Source of the DNA: [Clostridium] clostridioforme AGR2157
GTDB taxonomy: Bacteria > Bacillota > Clostridia > Lachnospirales > Lachnospiraceae
Direction: 5' to 3'
Assembly (NCBI RefSeq): GCF_000424325.1
Contig: NZ_KE384165.1
Location: forward strand, 22,518-80,259
DNA: 57,742 nucleotides
Made by a program: the position numbers and the translations under genes. Within the stretch, counting starts at the first letter, position 1. Each line of letters opens with the position of its first letter. Under the pieces are notes generated by a model. It made no database searches. It worked only from the letters and a program-made list of their open reading frames with translations, and had not been told where the DNA came from. Positions 1-7,721 of this stretch are shown here, one piece after another.

Positions 1-698
1 TAGCCTCCCTGGCTCCTGTTATTGTCGCGGCCTCCCTGATAGCCTCCCTGGCTCCTGGCTGTATCGCGGCTGTCCTGGGCAGTTTCCTGGGTTCCTGCCT
101 GAGTTCCGGCCTGAACCCCTGCCTGGGGTGCTGCGGACGGCTGGGGTGCTGCGGCTCTCTCTGAAACCGTATCCGCGGACTGGGCCTGCACCTGTGGTTT
201 GGCAGGCTCAGCCGGAGCTGCCTGTGGTGTCGTATGTGCTGCCTGTGGTGTCGTATGTGCTGCCTGTGGCGCTGCCGCCGGGGCAGGAGCCGTATGACCA
301 TGGTTTCCTCCCTGTGGTTTCGGAGGAACCGGACGCTTAATCTGCTGCTGGGCGTTCTGAGGGCGGAACACGGCTGTCAGCTTCTTCTTAGCCGGCTCAC
401 CCTTTGATGCGCTGTCCTGGCTCCTGGCAGCCTCTGCCTTAGGAGTCTCTGTCTTAGGCGCTTCCGTCCTTGGAGCTTCCACTCTGGGGGCCTCTGTTTT
501 AGGAGCCTCCGTCCTGTGCTCCGGTGCGGCAGGTTTTGCGTCCCTCTTAGGATTTGCAAAAGAGCGCACAATATTCTCCTGATCCTTTGTCACATTCGAT
601 GCTGCATACAATACAGCTGATTTATCTTTAGTCTTAATAATTTCCAATATCTCCTTACTGGTCTTGCCCAGTTCATTTGCCAGTTCACTTACTCTCAT
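1..698 (-). CDS. infB: Translation initiation factor IF-2, N-terminal part (cut by window edge)
   Basis: IF-2 is the GTPase that places initiator tRNA on the 30S subunit. Only the first 232 or so codons are in the window. The opening residues MRVSELANELGKTSKEIL match the IF2_N helical domain. After that comes a long low-complexity linker rich in Ala, Pro, Gln and Glu, with short repeats such as EAPKTEAPR and TPQAAHT. This disordered linker is normal for clostridial IF-2; the GTPase domain lies beyond the left edge. The ATG at 698 is preceded by GGAGG at 707-711. The start overlaps the end of ylxQ by 14 bases, so it is the last visible gene of the rimP-nusA operon. Confidence 0.93.
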   Translation of the reverse strand, partial: MRVSELANELGKTSKEILEIIKTKDKSAVLYAASNVTKDQENIVRSFANPKRDAKPAAPEHRTEAPKTEAPRVEAPRTEAPKTETPKAEAARSQDSASKGEPAKKKLTAVFRPQNAQQQIKRPVPPKPQGGNHGHTAPAPAAAPQAAHTTPQAAHTTPQAAPAEPAKPQVQAQSADTVSERAAAPQPSAAPQAGVQAGTQAGTQETAQDSRDTARSQGGYQGGRDNNRSQGG

Positions 699-1020
699 TC
701 AAGCTACCTCCGTTTATATTCATTCGTTCTACCATTGACTTTGCGAAACCTGCATCCTCCACTGACAGTGACGCCCTGAACTCCTGCCCCATGGCATGCC
801 CAAGTTCGTCCTTTGTTCCAAACAGATAGATTGGGACTTTATAGTAAGTACACATGTTGGTAAACTTTTTCTTCGTGTTGTCCGAAGCTTCTTCCGATAC
901 GATTACCAAATGGGACTTTCCGCTCTTTACTGATTTCTCCGTCGAAAATTCGCCGCTGACCACCTTCCTGGCCCTTGTCGCTAGGCCCACCAGGCTTAAC
1001 AGCCTTTTGTTATCTGCCAA
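685..1020 (-). CDS. ylxQ: L7Ae/L30e-family RNA-binding protein YlxQ
   Basis: Small ribosomal-protein-like protein of the L7Ae/L30e/Gadd45 fold. The sequence opens with a typical LLSLVGLATRARKVVSGE segment, which is the RNA-binding start of the family, and is about 111 residues long, as usual. The open frame extends further upstream, but the reading with a TTG start at 1020 is preferred: a GGAGATGG ribosome site sits just before it and the family motif begins right after it. The start lies 11 bases inside the end of ylxR and the stop lies inside the start of infB, so translation is probably coupled. Family members bind kink-turn RNA; the role in this organism is inferred. Confidence 0.85.
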   Translation of the reverse strand: MADNKRLLSLVGLATRARKVVSGEFSTEKSVKSGKSHLVIVSEEASDNTKKKFTNMCTYYKVPIYLFGTKDELGHAMGQEFRASLSVEDAGFAKSMVERMNINGGSLNESK

Positions 1021-1282
1021 GTTCTTCCATCTCCTTTTCCAGAGTTTCATACACCTCTTTGGGAATGGCCATCTTGAAGGAACGCTCCAGTCCCTTTCCC
1101 TTCACTGCCTTCTTCAGGCATTCCATTGATGGACACAGGTAAGCGCCCCTGCCGTTCTTGCGGCCTGTGGCATCCAACATAATCTCATCCTCGGCGGTTT
1201 TTATGACTCTTATCATTTCTTTCTTGCTCTTCATCTCCTGGCAGCCAATGCACTGCCTGAGCGGAACTTTTTTCATGCTCAC
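1010..1282 (-). CDS. ylxR: YlxR-family protein (RNase P modulator RnpM)
   Basis: Protein of 90 residues from the YlxR (DUF448) family, whose B. subtilis member is reported to bind RNase P RNA and was renamed RnpM. Visible signatures are RQCIGCQEMKSKKEMIRV at the N-terminus and GRKNGRGAYLCPSMECL in the middle, the conserved G-R-G-A-Y segment with Cys residues. The first start is GTG at 1282, eight bases after GGAG; an ATG six bases inside is the alternative. It lies between nusA (34-base gap) and ylxQ (overlap), the usual clostridial order. Confidence 0.9.
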   Translation of the reverse strand: MSMKKVPLRQCIGCQEMKSKKEMIRVIKTAEDEIMLDATGRKNGRGAYLCPSMECLKKAVKGKGLERSFKMAIPKEVYETLEKEMEELGR

Positions 1283-1316
1283 TTACATCACTCCTAACCT
1301 TCTCAGAGTATCCTTT

Positions 1317-2483
1317 TTACTGTTCGCTTCCGTCTTCCTGATAGTTTTCTTCATAATCCTGGTAGCTTTCTGATCCCTCCGGCTCTTCCTCATAGGTCTC
1401 AGACGACGTATCGCCGTACTGGAGTCCCATCTGCTCGAAGAGTCCCATTTCCCTGGCCTGGGTCTCACTCTTAATATCAATCTTAAAGCCCGTAAGCCTT
1501 GCGGACAGTCTTGCGTTCTGTCCCTCCTTGCCAATTGCAAGGGACAGCTGGTAATCCGGCACAATAACCTGTGCTTCCCGCTCTTCCTCGTCCGCCACAA
1601 CGCAGATGACCTTGGCAGGACTTAACGCGTTCTCAATCAGGTACGCAGGATTGTCATCCCAGTTAATGATGTCGATTTTTTCACCCTTTAATTCACTAAC
1701 AATGGAATTGACCCTGGAACCGTTGAGGCCCACGCATGCGCCTACCGGGTCCACATTGGCGTCATTGGATTTCACCGCAATCTTTGTCCTGGAACCTGCT
1801 TCCCTGGCAATGGCCTTGATTTCCACCGTACCGTCGCGGACCTCGGCCACCTCGGATTCAAAGAGGCGCTTCACCAGGTCCGGGTGTGTCCTGGACACAG
1901 AAACCCTGGGGCCCTTTGGCGTATCCTTTACCTCGATGACATATACCTTGACGCGCTCCGTCGGACGGAATGTCTCGCCCTTTACCTGCTCGCTTTCATT
2001 GAGGATGGCGTCCACCCTGCCCAGGTTAATGCTCACGTTCTTTCCCAGATAGCGCTGTACCACGCCGGTCATGACATCCTTTTCCTTCATAAAATACTCG
2101 TTGTACAGTGCCTTGCGTTCTTCCTCGCGTATCTTCTGCAGAATCACGTTCTTTGCGTTCTGTGTGGCAATACGGCCGAATTTCTTGGAATCCAGCGGAA
2201 TCTGTACCGTATCCCCAATCTCATACTTGGGGTTCAGCATCTTGGCGTCCGCCAGGCTCAACTCCAGACAATCGTCCTCCACGTTTTCCACAACCGCTTT
2301 TTCTGCATATACTGCAAAGTCACAGGTATTGGGGTTCACCGTGACCTTTACATTATCGGCTTTTCCGAAATGGTTCTTACAGGCAGTGAGTAAAGAGTTC
2401 TCAATGGCTTCAATGAGAGTATCTTTGGAAATGTTCTTCTCTTTCTCCAATACCTCCATTGCCTCTAACAGTTCCTTGTTCAT
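1317..2483 (-). CDS. nusA: Transcription termination/antitermination protein NusA
   Basis: NusA binds RNA polymerase and nascent RNA and controls pausing, termination and antitermination. The chosen start, ATG at 2483, follows GGAGGA with a 6-7 base spacer and gives 388 residues; an in-frame start six codons upstream has no better site. Domain order: polymerase-binding N-terminal domain (about 1-125, with MNKELLEAMEVLEKEK), S1 domain (about 130-200), then two KH domains (about 205-345; GACVGLNGSRVNSIV and SLAIGKEGQNARLSARL are the two GXXG-type loops). The last 40 residues are acidic and Tyr/Ser-rich. It is the second gene of the operon, 41 bases after rimP. Confidence 0.96.
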   Translation of the reverse strand: MNKELLEAMEVLEKEKNISKDTLIEAIENSLLTACKNHFGKADNVKVTVNPNTCDFAVYAEKAVVENVEDDCLELSLADAKMLNPKYEIGDTVQIPLDSKKFGRIATQNAKNVILQKIREEERKALYNEYFMKEKDVMTGVVQRYLGKNVSINLGRVDAILNESEQVKGETFRPTERVKVYVIEVKDTPKGPRVSVSRTHPDLVKRLFESEVAEVRDGTVEIKAIAREAGSRTKIAVKSNDANVDPVGACVGLNGSRVNSIVSELKGEKIDIINWDDNPAYLIENALSPAKVICVVADEEEREAQVIVPDYQLSLAIGKEGQNARLSARLTGFKIDIKSETQAREMGLFEQMGLQYGDTSSETYEEEPEGSESYQDYEENYQEDGSEQ

Positions 2484-2524
2484 GTTTATCCTCCTATCCA
2501 TGTCTCAGCATGTGAATGATCTAA

Positions 2525-2992
2525 CTAAAAATCCAGCGCAAGCCGTATCAGGGCAATGTCCGCTTTTTCAAATATCATCTGGCTTCCGTCTTCCATGGTC
2601 AGCGTCACAGTATTTTCATCATATGCACTGAGGGCGCCCGTAAATTCCTTTTGCTTGTTAAGCTGACGGTAAAGCCTTACATCCACATCCTTGCCCATGC
2701 TTCTTACGAAGTCCTTTTCCTTCTTAAGAGGACGGCCTAATCCCGGCGAACTGACTTCCAGGATATAACTGTCATCAATGAAGTCCTCTTTATCCAGCCA
2801 GTCGCTTAAAGCCCTGCTGATGACCTCACAGTCATCCACGGCAATCCCGCCTTCTTTATCTATATAAGCCCTCAGGTACCAGGTACCTGCTTCCTTTACA
2901 TACTCCACGTCTACCAGTTCAAAACCATGCTCTTCCATCAGTGGAAGGAGATGTTTCTCCACCCGGCTCTCATAGCTCTCCTTTTTTCCCAT
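2525..2992 (-). CDS. rimP: Ribosome maturation factor RimP
   Basis: RimP helps assemble the 30S subunit. The 155-residue length is typical. The N-terminal domain (about 10-84) includes GFELVDVEYVKEAGTWYLRA and DDCEVISRALSDWLD; the C-terminal SH3-like domain (about 87-154) starts at LEVSSPGLGRPLKKEKDF, the family signature. The ATG at 2992 follows an AGGTGG site. It heads the operon with nusA, ylxR, ylxQ and infB. A strong promoter and a perfect hairpin lie just upstream and may act as a leader. Confidence 0.96.
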   Translation of the reverse strand: MGKKESYESRVEKHLLPLMEEHGFELVDVEYVKEAGTWYLRAYIDKEGGIAVDDCEVISRALSDWLDKEDFIDDSYILEVSSPGLGRPLKKEKDFVRSMGKDVDVRLYRQLNKQKEFTGALSAYDENTVTLTMEDGSQMIFEKADIALIRLALDF

Positions 2993-3024
2993 CGTTCCAC
3001 CACCTTTCCTGTCTTTCCAAAACG

Positions 3025-3050
3025 AAAGAGTGGACTGGTGTCCACTCTTT
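3025..3050 (-). promoter_or_regulatory. Perfect hairpin in the 5' leader of rimP
   Basis: Arms AAAGAGTGGAC (3025-3035) and GTCCACTCTTT (3040-3050) enclose a 4-base loop. In the rimP transcript it forms a perfect 11-bp stem between the promoter (3081-3109) and the ATG at 2992. It is not followed by a U run on the minus strand, so it is a poor intrinsic terminator there. A hairpin of this kind before rimP fits a leader element or a transcript-stabilising stem; that role is inferred. Confidence 0.6.
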
Positions 3051-3080
3051 TATCAGTAATCTACATTAGTTATCGTATAC

Positions 3081-3109
3081 ACTATACCATCATGCCGCCG
3101 TAAATGCAA
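3081..3109 (-). promoter_or_regulatory. Promoter of the rimP-nusA operon
   Basis: Reading the minus strand, TTGCAT (3104-3109) and TATAGT (3081-3086) are 17 bp apart, close to the housekeeping sigma consensus. It lies about 90 bases upstream of the rimP start, in the only sizeable gap before the operon. Confidence 0.65.
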
Positions 3110-3168
3110 GCATTTTCAAGGATTTTATCGAAAATTTCCTTTAAATCGTGACAGTTCAGGGGCTTGCA

Positions 3169-4308
3169 TCAAAGCATTGCACGTCCTCTGCACCATGTCT
3201 GGAGTACGCTGTAATCATCATCCAGAACCACTAAATCTCCATCGCATCCGGCCGCAATCCTTCCTTTTCTGTGGTCCACGCCCAGACATCTGGCCGGATT
3301 GATGGTGCATGAATTAAGGGCAGTGTCAAAGGGCACCAGTGCCTGTTCCACCAGAATCTTAAGTCCCCTGTTCATGTTGAGGGTGCTTCCCGCAATGGTA
3401 TCTGTTCCCTTGAGGCGGGCCAGTCCGTCCTCTCCTATCTCAATGTCATGGCCGCCCAGCTGGTACTGTCCTCCCGGAGGGCAGTGCTTAGCCCTGAGGG
3501 AATCGCTGATCATGATGGAATAATCACGTCCCTTGGCTGTAAAGAAGTTGTTCAGGGCAGCCAGGTGGGAATGGCATCCGTCACAGATAATTTCCCCGTA
3601 GATATCCCTTACCCTGAGGGCAGTGCCTACCAGTCCCGGTTTGCGGTGATGGTAAGGCGTCATGCCGTTATATACATGGGTCATGGACGACGCACCGTTG
3701 GCAATGCCCAAAAGAGCCTGCTCGTAAGTGGCGGCCGAATGGCCCATGCTGACCACCACCCCGTGGGTGGAACAGTATCTGGTAAGCGCATGGTCCGGGT
3801 CCCGCTCCGGCGCCAGGGTGATATATTTGATAAGGCCCTCGGCTGCCTCCTGATATTTCTTAAACTGCTCCACGGATGCAGACGCAATGGCCTCAGGCGG
3901 CTGCGCCCCCTTGTACTCCATATCCAGGAACGGTCCCTCAAAATGGATGCCCAGGATTTCCGCCCCTTCGTAGCCCTCCTTCACCACAGCTGCCACATTG
4001 GCCACGGCCCTGGTGAGCACATCCGGCATCTGGGTCACGGTGGTGGGCAGAATGGCTGTGACGCCCTCCTCAGGTATCCGCTTCATCCAGTTGCGAAGTC
4101 CTTCCGGCTGGCCGTCGTTTGTATCAAAATCATATGCTCCGTGTGTGTGGATGTCAATGAAGCCCGGCACGATTCTCTTATCCCCGTAATCCTGGTCCGC
4201 CGTTCCCGCACCATACTCATGGATACGGCTGATGACTCCGTCCTCAATCTCCATCTGGGCTGCCATGAACTGTCCTGCTATCCAGACTCTCTTACCCTGA
4301 ATCCTCAT
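3169..4308 (-). CDS. nagA: N-acetylglucosamine-6-phosphate deacetylase
   Basis: Removes acetate from GlcNAc-6-phosphate, giving glucosamine-6-phosphate for amino sugar breakdown and wall recycling. It is an amidohydrolase-fold enzyme of about 379 residues, normal for NagA. Visible metal and substrate motifs are PGFIDIHTHG (His 54 and 56), GIHFEGPF, VVSMGHSAATYEQA, MTHVYNGM and MISDS near the end of the barrel. The ATG at 4308 is preceded by GGAG at a good distance; an ATG six codons upstream lacks a site. There is no nagB beside it. A promoter is visible just upstream and it appears to be transcribed alone. Confidence 0.93.
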   Translation of the reverse strand: MRIQGKRVWIAGQFMAAQMEIEDGVISRIHEYGAGTADQDYGDKRIVPGFIDIHTHGAYDFDTNDGQPEGLRNWMKRIPEEGVTAILPTTVTQMPDVLTRAVANVAAVVKEGYEGAEILGIHFEGPFLDMEYKGAQPPEAIASASVEQFKKYQEAAEGLIKYITLAPERDPDHALTRYCSTHGVVVSMGHSAATYEQALLGIANGASSMTHVYNGMTPYHHRKPGLVGTALRVRDIYGEIICDGCHSHLAALNNFFTAKGRDYSIMISDSLRAKHCPPGGQYQLGGHDIEIGEDGLARLKGTDTIAGSTLNMNRGLKILVEQALVPFDTALNSCTINPARCLGVDHRKGRIAAGCDGDLVVLDDDYSVLQTWCRGRAML

Positions 4309-4362
4309 ACTTTCTTCTCCTTCCATCTATGTGTGTTCTCTATATTAATTCCCTTAGTTATA

Positions 4363-4390
4363 AGTATATCACGTTAGAAATATTTTTCAA
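4363..4390 (-). promoter_or_regulatory. Promoter of nagA
   Basis: TTGAAA (4385-4390) and TATACT (4363-4368) on the minus strand are separated by 16 bp in a very AT-rich stretch, about 55 bases before the nagA start. Confidence 0.6.
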
Positions 4391-4473
4391 TATACTATTT
4401 AAAATAAAAAATATTTTTATTTCCACTAAAAAGATATATATAATCTCCGGAATATATAGGCTGAAAAAAGCGC

Positions 4474-4521
4474 AAAAAAGCAGGAGCCTGTATTACATAA
4501 AATATGCTTCACAGCCCCTGC
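4474..4521 (-). terminator. Terminator of hydG-hydF
   Basis: Arms GCAGGGGCTGT and ACAGGCTCCTGC (minus strand, 4480-4521) form a stem with one small mismatch, followed by six T at 4474-4479. It starts 14 bases after the hydF stop. Confidence 0.75.
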
Positions 4522-4534
4522 CTTATATCCGCCC

Positions 4535-5770
4535 TCATCCTTCCCGGCTGCCGTCCAGCAGCTCCGCTATCTCCGGAAATGGTTCCACGCTCCGCCTCAA
4601 TATACCCTGTATGTAAGCAATGGTTATGCCATAGTTGGTCATGGGAATTCCCTGGTCCTGGGCGCATTTCATTCTGTACTTCATCTCACGCTCATTCAGC
4701 ATGCATCCGCCGCAGTGGACAATCAGACGGAAGCTTGCAAGTTCATCCGGAAACTCTGTACCTGTGGCAAACACAAACTCCGGTTCTGTTCCAGTATACT
4801 CCCGTATCCACCTGGGCAGCTTTACGGTCCCGATGTCCTCGCACTGCCTGTGATGGGTGCAGCCCTCGGAAATCAGGATTCTGTCTCCCTTCCTGATGCT
4901 GTCCAGAGCCCTGACGCCTTGCACCATGGGCTCCAGGCTGCCTTTATAGCGGGCAAAGAGAATGGAAAACGAGGTCAGGAGAATATCCGCCGGCGTATCT
5001 GCACTGACCTTTGCAAATACCTGGCTGTCGGTGATGACAATTCTAGGCTTCTCCCCCAGAGAAGCCAGCGTGCCCTTCAGTCCGTTTTCCCTGACCACCA
5101 CGGACACTGCATCCGCTTCCAGGATGTCCCGTATGGTCTGCTGCTGGGGCAGAATCAGGCGTCCCTTGGGGGCCGCCTTGTCAATGGGCACCACCAGTAC
5201 GGCCAGGTCAGATGGGGAAAGCAGGTCTCCCACGATTTTCCGGCTGTTCTCCTGGGTCTTGCCCAGTTGTGCCAGACACTCCTTAAGCGCCGTAATACCC
5301 TGACCGGTATGGGCGCTGACAGACAGGACGGGAACCGATTCAGGAATCCCCTCCGGTCTCTGACCCAAAATCCCGTCCAAATCCGCCTTGTTGCAGACTG
5401 CCACGCAGGGAATCTGCTTTTCCCCTATCTTCTTCAGGAGGGCATAGTCCTCCGGAGCCGGGCCGTGACAGACATCCATCACCAGCACAGCCACATCTGT
5501 CTTGTTGAGTACCTGATAGCTCTTCCTCACCCTCAGGCTTCCCAGCTGGCCCTCGTCGTCAATGCCCGGCGTGTCAATCATCATCACAGGGCCCAGAGGC
5601 AGCAGCTCCATGGCCTTATATACAGGATCCGTGGTGGTTCCCTTCACGTCCGACACCACGGCCAGGTCCTGGCCCGTGACCGCGTTCAGCACGCTGGATT
5701 TGCCGGCATTTCTCCTTCCAAAAAATCCAATATGTATCCGGTCCGATGCCGGCGTATTGTTCATTCCCAT
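4535..5770 (-). CDS. hydF: [FeFe]-hydrogenase H-cluster maturation GTPase HydF
   Basis: HydF is the scaffold on which the 2Fe subcluster of [FeFe]-hydrogenase is assembled before transfer. The N-terminal half is a Ras-like GTPase: GRRNAGKSSVLNA (P-loop), GTTTDPV, DTPGIDD and CNKADLD. The C-terminal cluster-binding region has the family cysteines CTHHRQC and HCGGCM. Length is about 411 residues, as usual. Several ATG codons crowd the start; the one at 5770 has the best distance from GAGGAG. It follows hydG by 59 bases in the same operon. HydE, the third maturase, is not in the window. Confidence 0.94.
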   Translation of the reverse strand: MGMNNTPASDRIHIGFFGRRNAGKSSVLNAVTGQDLAVVSDVKGTTTDPVYKAMELLPLGPVMMIDTPGIDDEGQLGSLRVRKSYQVLNKTDVAVLVMDVCHGPAPEDYALLKKIGEKQIPCVAVCNKADLDGILGQRPEGIPESVPVLSVSAHTGQGITALKECLAQLGKTQENSRKIVGDLLSPSDLAVLVVPIDKAAPKGRLILPQQQTIRDILEADAVSVVVRENGLKGTLASLGEKPRIVITDSQVFAKVSADTPADILLTSFSILFARYKGSLEPMVQGVRALDSIRKGDRILISEGCTHHRQCEDIGTVKLPRWIREYTGTEPEFVFATGTEFPDELASFRLIVHCGGCMLNEREMKYRMKCAQDQGIPMTNYGITIAYIQGILRRSVEPFPEIAELLDGSREG

Positions 5771-5829
5771 GGACATCCGCTCCTCTTTCCCTGATTCATT
5801 GCCGATTAGTTACACGGTTAATTTCCCGC

Positions 5830-7251
5830 TTAAAACCTGAAATCCCTGACGCCCTGTTCAATCTTCACCAGGTTATCCCTGACAATCTGCTGCACCTTCT
5901 CCTTTGGTATGCTTCCGATTTCCTTCTCTATGAGCGCCTCACCGATGCGCCTTGTCTCCTCGGAGCTGTAATCCATGAGATACTCCTTCAACGTCATAAG
6001 GGCGTTGGGATGGCAGCAGTTTTGAATCTGTCCGCTCTTGCACAGGGACATGAAACGGTCGCCTGTGCGCCCTTCCCTGTAGCAGGCCGTACAAAAGCTG
6101 GGAATATATCCCATTCCCATGAGCCAGTTCACCACCTGGTCCAGGGTGCGGTTGTCGCTTACATCGAACTGGGCTGAACATTCATCCTCCGGCTCAGGTT
6201 CAAAGTAGCCGCCCACGCTTGTTTTGGAACCGCCGCTGATTTGGGAAATGCCCAGGTGCAGCACCCGTTCCCTGGTTTTCCGGCTCTCTCTGGTGGACAC
6301 AATCATGCCTGTGTAGGGAACCGCGATGCGGATGCAGGCAACCAGCTTGGCAAAGGTGTCATCATCGATTCCATTGTCAAAGGAATCCGGGTCAATGTCA
6401 TCCGCCCTTCGTATCCTGGGCACGCTGATGGTATGGGGTCCCACCCCGAACACTGCCTCCAGATGCTCTGCGTGCATTAAAAGTCCCGCAAATTCATACC
6501 GGTAAAGCTCCAGGCCAAACAGCACGCCGCAGCCCACGTCGTCGATACCTCCCATTTGGGCACGGTCCATTGCCTCTGTGTGGTAACAGTAATCATGTTT
6601 CGGCCCCGTGGGATGAAGCTTCTCATAGCTTTCCTTGTGATATGTCTCCTGGAACAGGATATATGTACCGATTCCCGCGTCCTTAAGCTTCCTGTAATTT
6701 TCCACCGTGGTGGCTGCTATGTTCACGTTGACGCGGCGTATGGCGCCGTTTTTATGCTTTATGCTGTAAATGGTGTCAATGGACTCCAGCATGTATTCAA
6801 TGGGATTGTGCACCGGGTCCTCCCCCGTCTCCAGGGCCAGGCGCTTATGTCCCATATCCTGCAGCGCCATAACCTCCCTGCGGATTTCATCCTGGGTCAG
6901 CTTCTTCCTTGGGATATGCTTGTTCCTGGCGTGGTAGGGACAGTACACGCACCCGTTGATGCAGTAATTGGACAGGTACAGGGGCGCAAACAGCACGATG
7001 CGGTTTCCGTAGAAATCCTTTTTAATCTGCTCCGCCAGCTCATAAATCTCCTGGTTCTTGTCCTCAAGGCCGCAATCCAGAAGCACCATGGCCTCTCTGT
7101 GGGTCAGGCCCCTGCGCTCCCTGGCCTTTGCCAGAATCTCATCAATCAGTTCCCTGTTGGTGCGGTTTGCCTCCCCGTAGGCAAGGGTCTCTTCAATTTC
7201 CCCGTGATGGATGAATTCCTCTGCATGGGGTGATTTTGGGTCGTAGTTCAT
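5830..7251 (-). CDS. hydG: [FeFe]-hydrogenase maturation radical SAM tyrosine lyase HydG
   Basis: HydG splits tyrosine to p-cresol, CO and cyanide and supplies Fe(CO)2CN units for the H-cluster. At 473 residues it has the full family length. The radical SAM cysteines are seen as CINGCVYC (Cys 97, 101, 104) followed by PYHARN. The C-terminal second-cluster region contains FCTACYREGRTGDRF and CCHPNALMTL, the CX2C...C pattern typical of HydG rather than ThiH. The ATG at 7251 follows GGAGAGG. It is followed by hydF in one operon. Upstream there is a tiny truncated ORF and a terminator. Confidence 0.96.
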   Translation of the reverse strand: MNYDPKSPHAEEFIHHGEIEETLAYGEANRTNRELIDEILAKARERRGLTHREAMVLLDCGLEDKNQEIYELAEQIKKDFYGNRIVLFAPLYLSNYCINGCVYCPYHARNKHIPRKKLTQDEIRREVMALQDMGHKRLALETGEDPVHNPIEYMLESIDTIYSIKHKNGAIRRVNVNIAATTVENYRKLKDAGIGTYILFQETYHKESYEKLHPTGPKHDYCYHTEAMDRAQMGGIDDVGCGVLFGLELYRYEFAGLLMHAEHLEAVFGVGPHTISVPRIRRADDIDPDSFDNGIDDDTFAKLVACIRIAVPYTGMIVSTRESRKTRERVLHLGISQISGGSKTSVGGYFEPEPEDECSAQFDVSDNRTLDQVVNWLMGMGYIPSFCTACYREGRTGDRFMSLCKSGQIQNCCHPNALMTLKEYLMDYSSEETRRIGEALIEKEIGSIPKEKVQQIVRDNLVKIEQGVRDFRF

Positions 7252-7341
7252 GTTCTTCCTCTCCTTTTCTTGCCGGGTCAGGGTCCATGGCCATGGCGGC
7301 CTCCGGTAACACTTCCCCGTCAGATGATTTATATAGTTTTA

Positions 7342-7386
7342 TCAGCTACCGATATTGGAGCCAATCACCACAATTCTTGTTTCCAT
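7342..7386 (-). pseudogene. Tiny ORF, possible start remnant of a hydrogenase-regulator gene
   Basis: A GTGAGGT site precedes an ATG opening 14 codons that read METRIVVIGSNIGS and then stop. The first nine residues resemble, from memory, the start of the TM1266-type iron-only hydrogenase system regulator, a gene often next to hydG/hydE/hydF. If so, it is the 5' stub of a deleted gene. With so few residues a chance match is possible, and it could also be a short leader peptide for hydG. Confidence 0.3.
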
Positions 7387-7409
7387 ATGATACCTCACGA
7401 TAATAAAGT

Positions 7410-7439
7410 AAAAAAGGATACGCCAAAAAGGCGTATCCT
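7410..7439 (-). terminator. Intrinsic terminator ending the small RNA unit
   Basis: Perfect 10-bp stem, AGGATACGCC / GGCGTATCCT with a 5-base loop, and five or more T immediately after it on the minus strand (7410-7414). It closes the transcription unit that starts near 7610. Confidence 0.85.
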
Positions 7440-7610
7440 GAACATACTGTCACATCTGTGTCCCCGCCTTCCCCTTCAGCCCTGCTTCAGGTCAGTCAAT
7501 CACATATCCTGCTATGGGATTTGCTGCCGCCGCTTTGCTGTGAGGCACTTGCCGTAAGACAGGCCTGTCAGCGCAGATACCAGTACTGTGTACCGTGGCG
7601 CACATCCGTT
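7410..7610 (-). ncRNA. Candidate small non-coding RNA of about 200 nt
   Basis: A strong promoter (7617-7645) and a strong terminator (7410-7439) frame about 200 bases with no open frame of useful length on the minus strand. The segment has short self-complementary patches (GACAGGCCTGTC, GGCAAGTGCC, CCTGAAGCAGG, ATCC...GGAT), suggesting a folded RNA. Length and isolation would suit 6S RNA or a similar housekeeping RNA, but I could not fit the 6S long-hairpin fold. It does not match the signatures I know for tmRNA, RNase P, SRP RNA, T-box or common riboswitches. It lies between the nucleoside transporter and hydG. Confidence 0.5.
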
Positions 7611-7616
7611 TTTCTT

Positions 7617-7645
7617 ATCTTACTACAGGCCAGGGGGACTGTCAA
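7617..7645 (-). promoter_or_regulatory. Promoter of the candidate small RNA
   Basis: On the minus strand TTGACA (7640-7645, perfect -35) and TAAGAT (7617-7622) are spaced 17 bp. It lies after the stop of the ABC permease and points into the gene-free stretch. Confidence 0.7.
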
Positions 7646-7721
7646 TCATTATTCCGTAAAGATTATCCAGCATTCCTTTGTCTCATTTCCGCAACGCTTT
7701 GGAACTGAAGGAGCGGGGCCC

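Noticed and set aside
3448-4377. Plus-strand open frame of 309 codons antisense to nagA
   Set aside because: nagA has all family motifs on the other strand; this one has none.
4715-5794. Plus-strand open frame of 359 codons antisense to hydF
   Set aside because: Overlaps the well-supported hydF completely and encodes a low-sense, His/Gln-rich product.
7252-7721. T-box or tyrosine riboswitch upstream of hydG (HydG consumes tyrosine)
   Set aside because: The conserved T-box segment AGGGTGGNACCGCG is absent, and a promoter lies inside the gap, so a separate RNA gene fits better.
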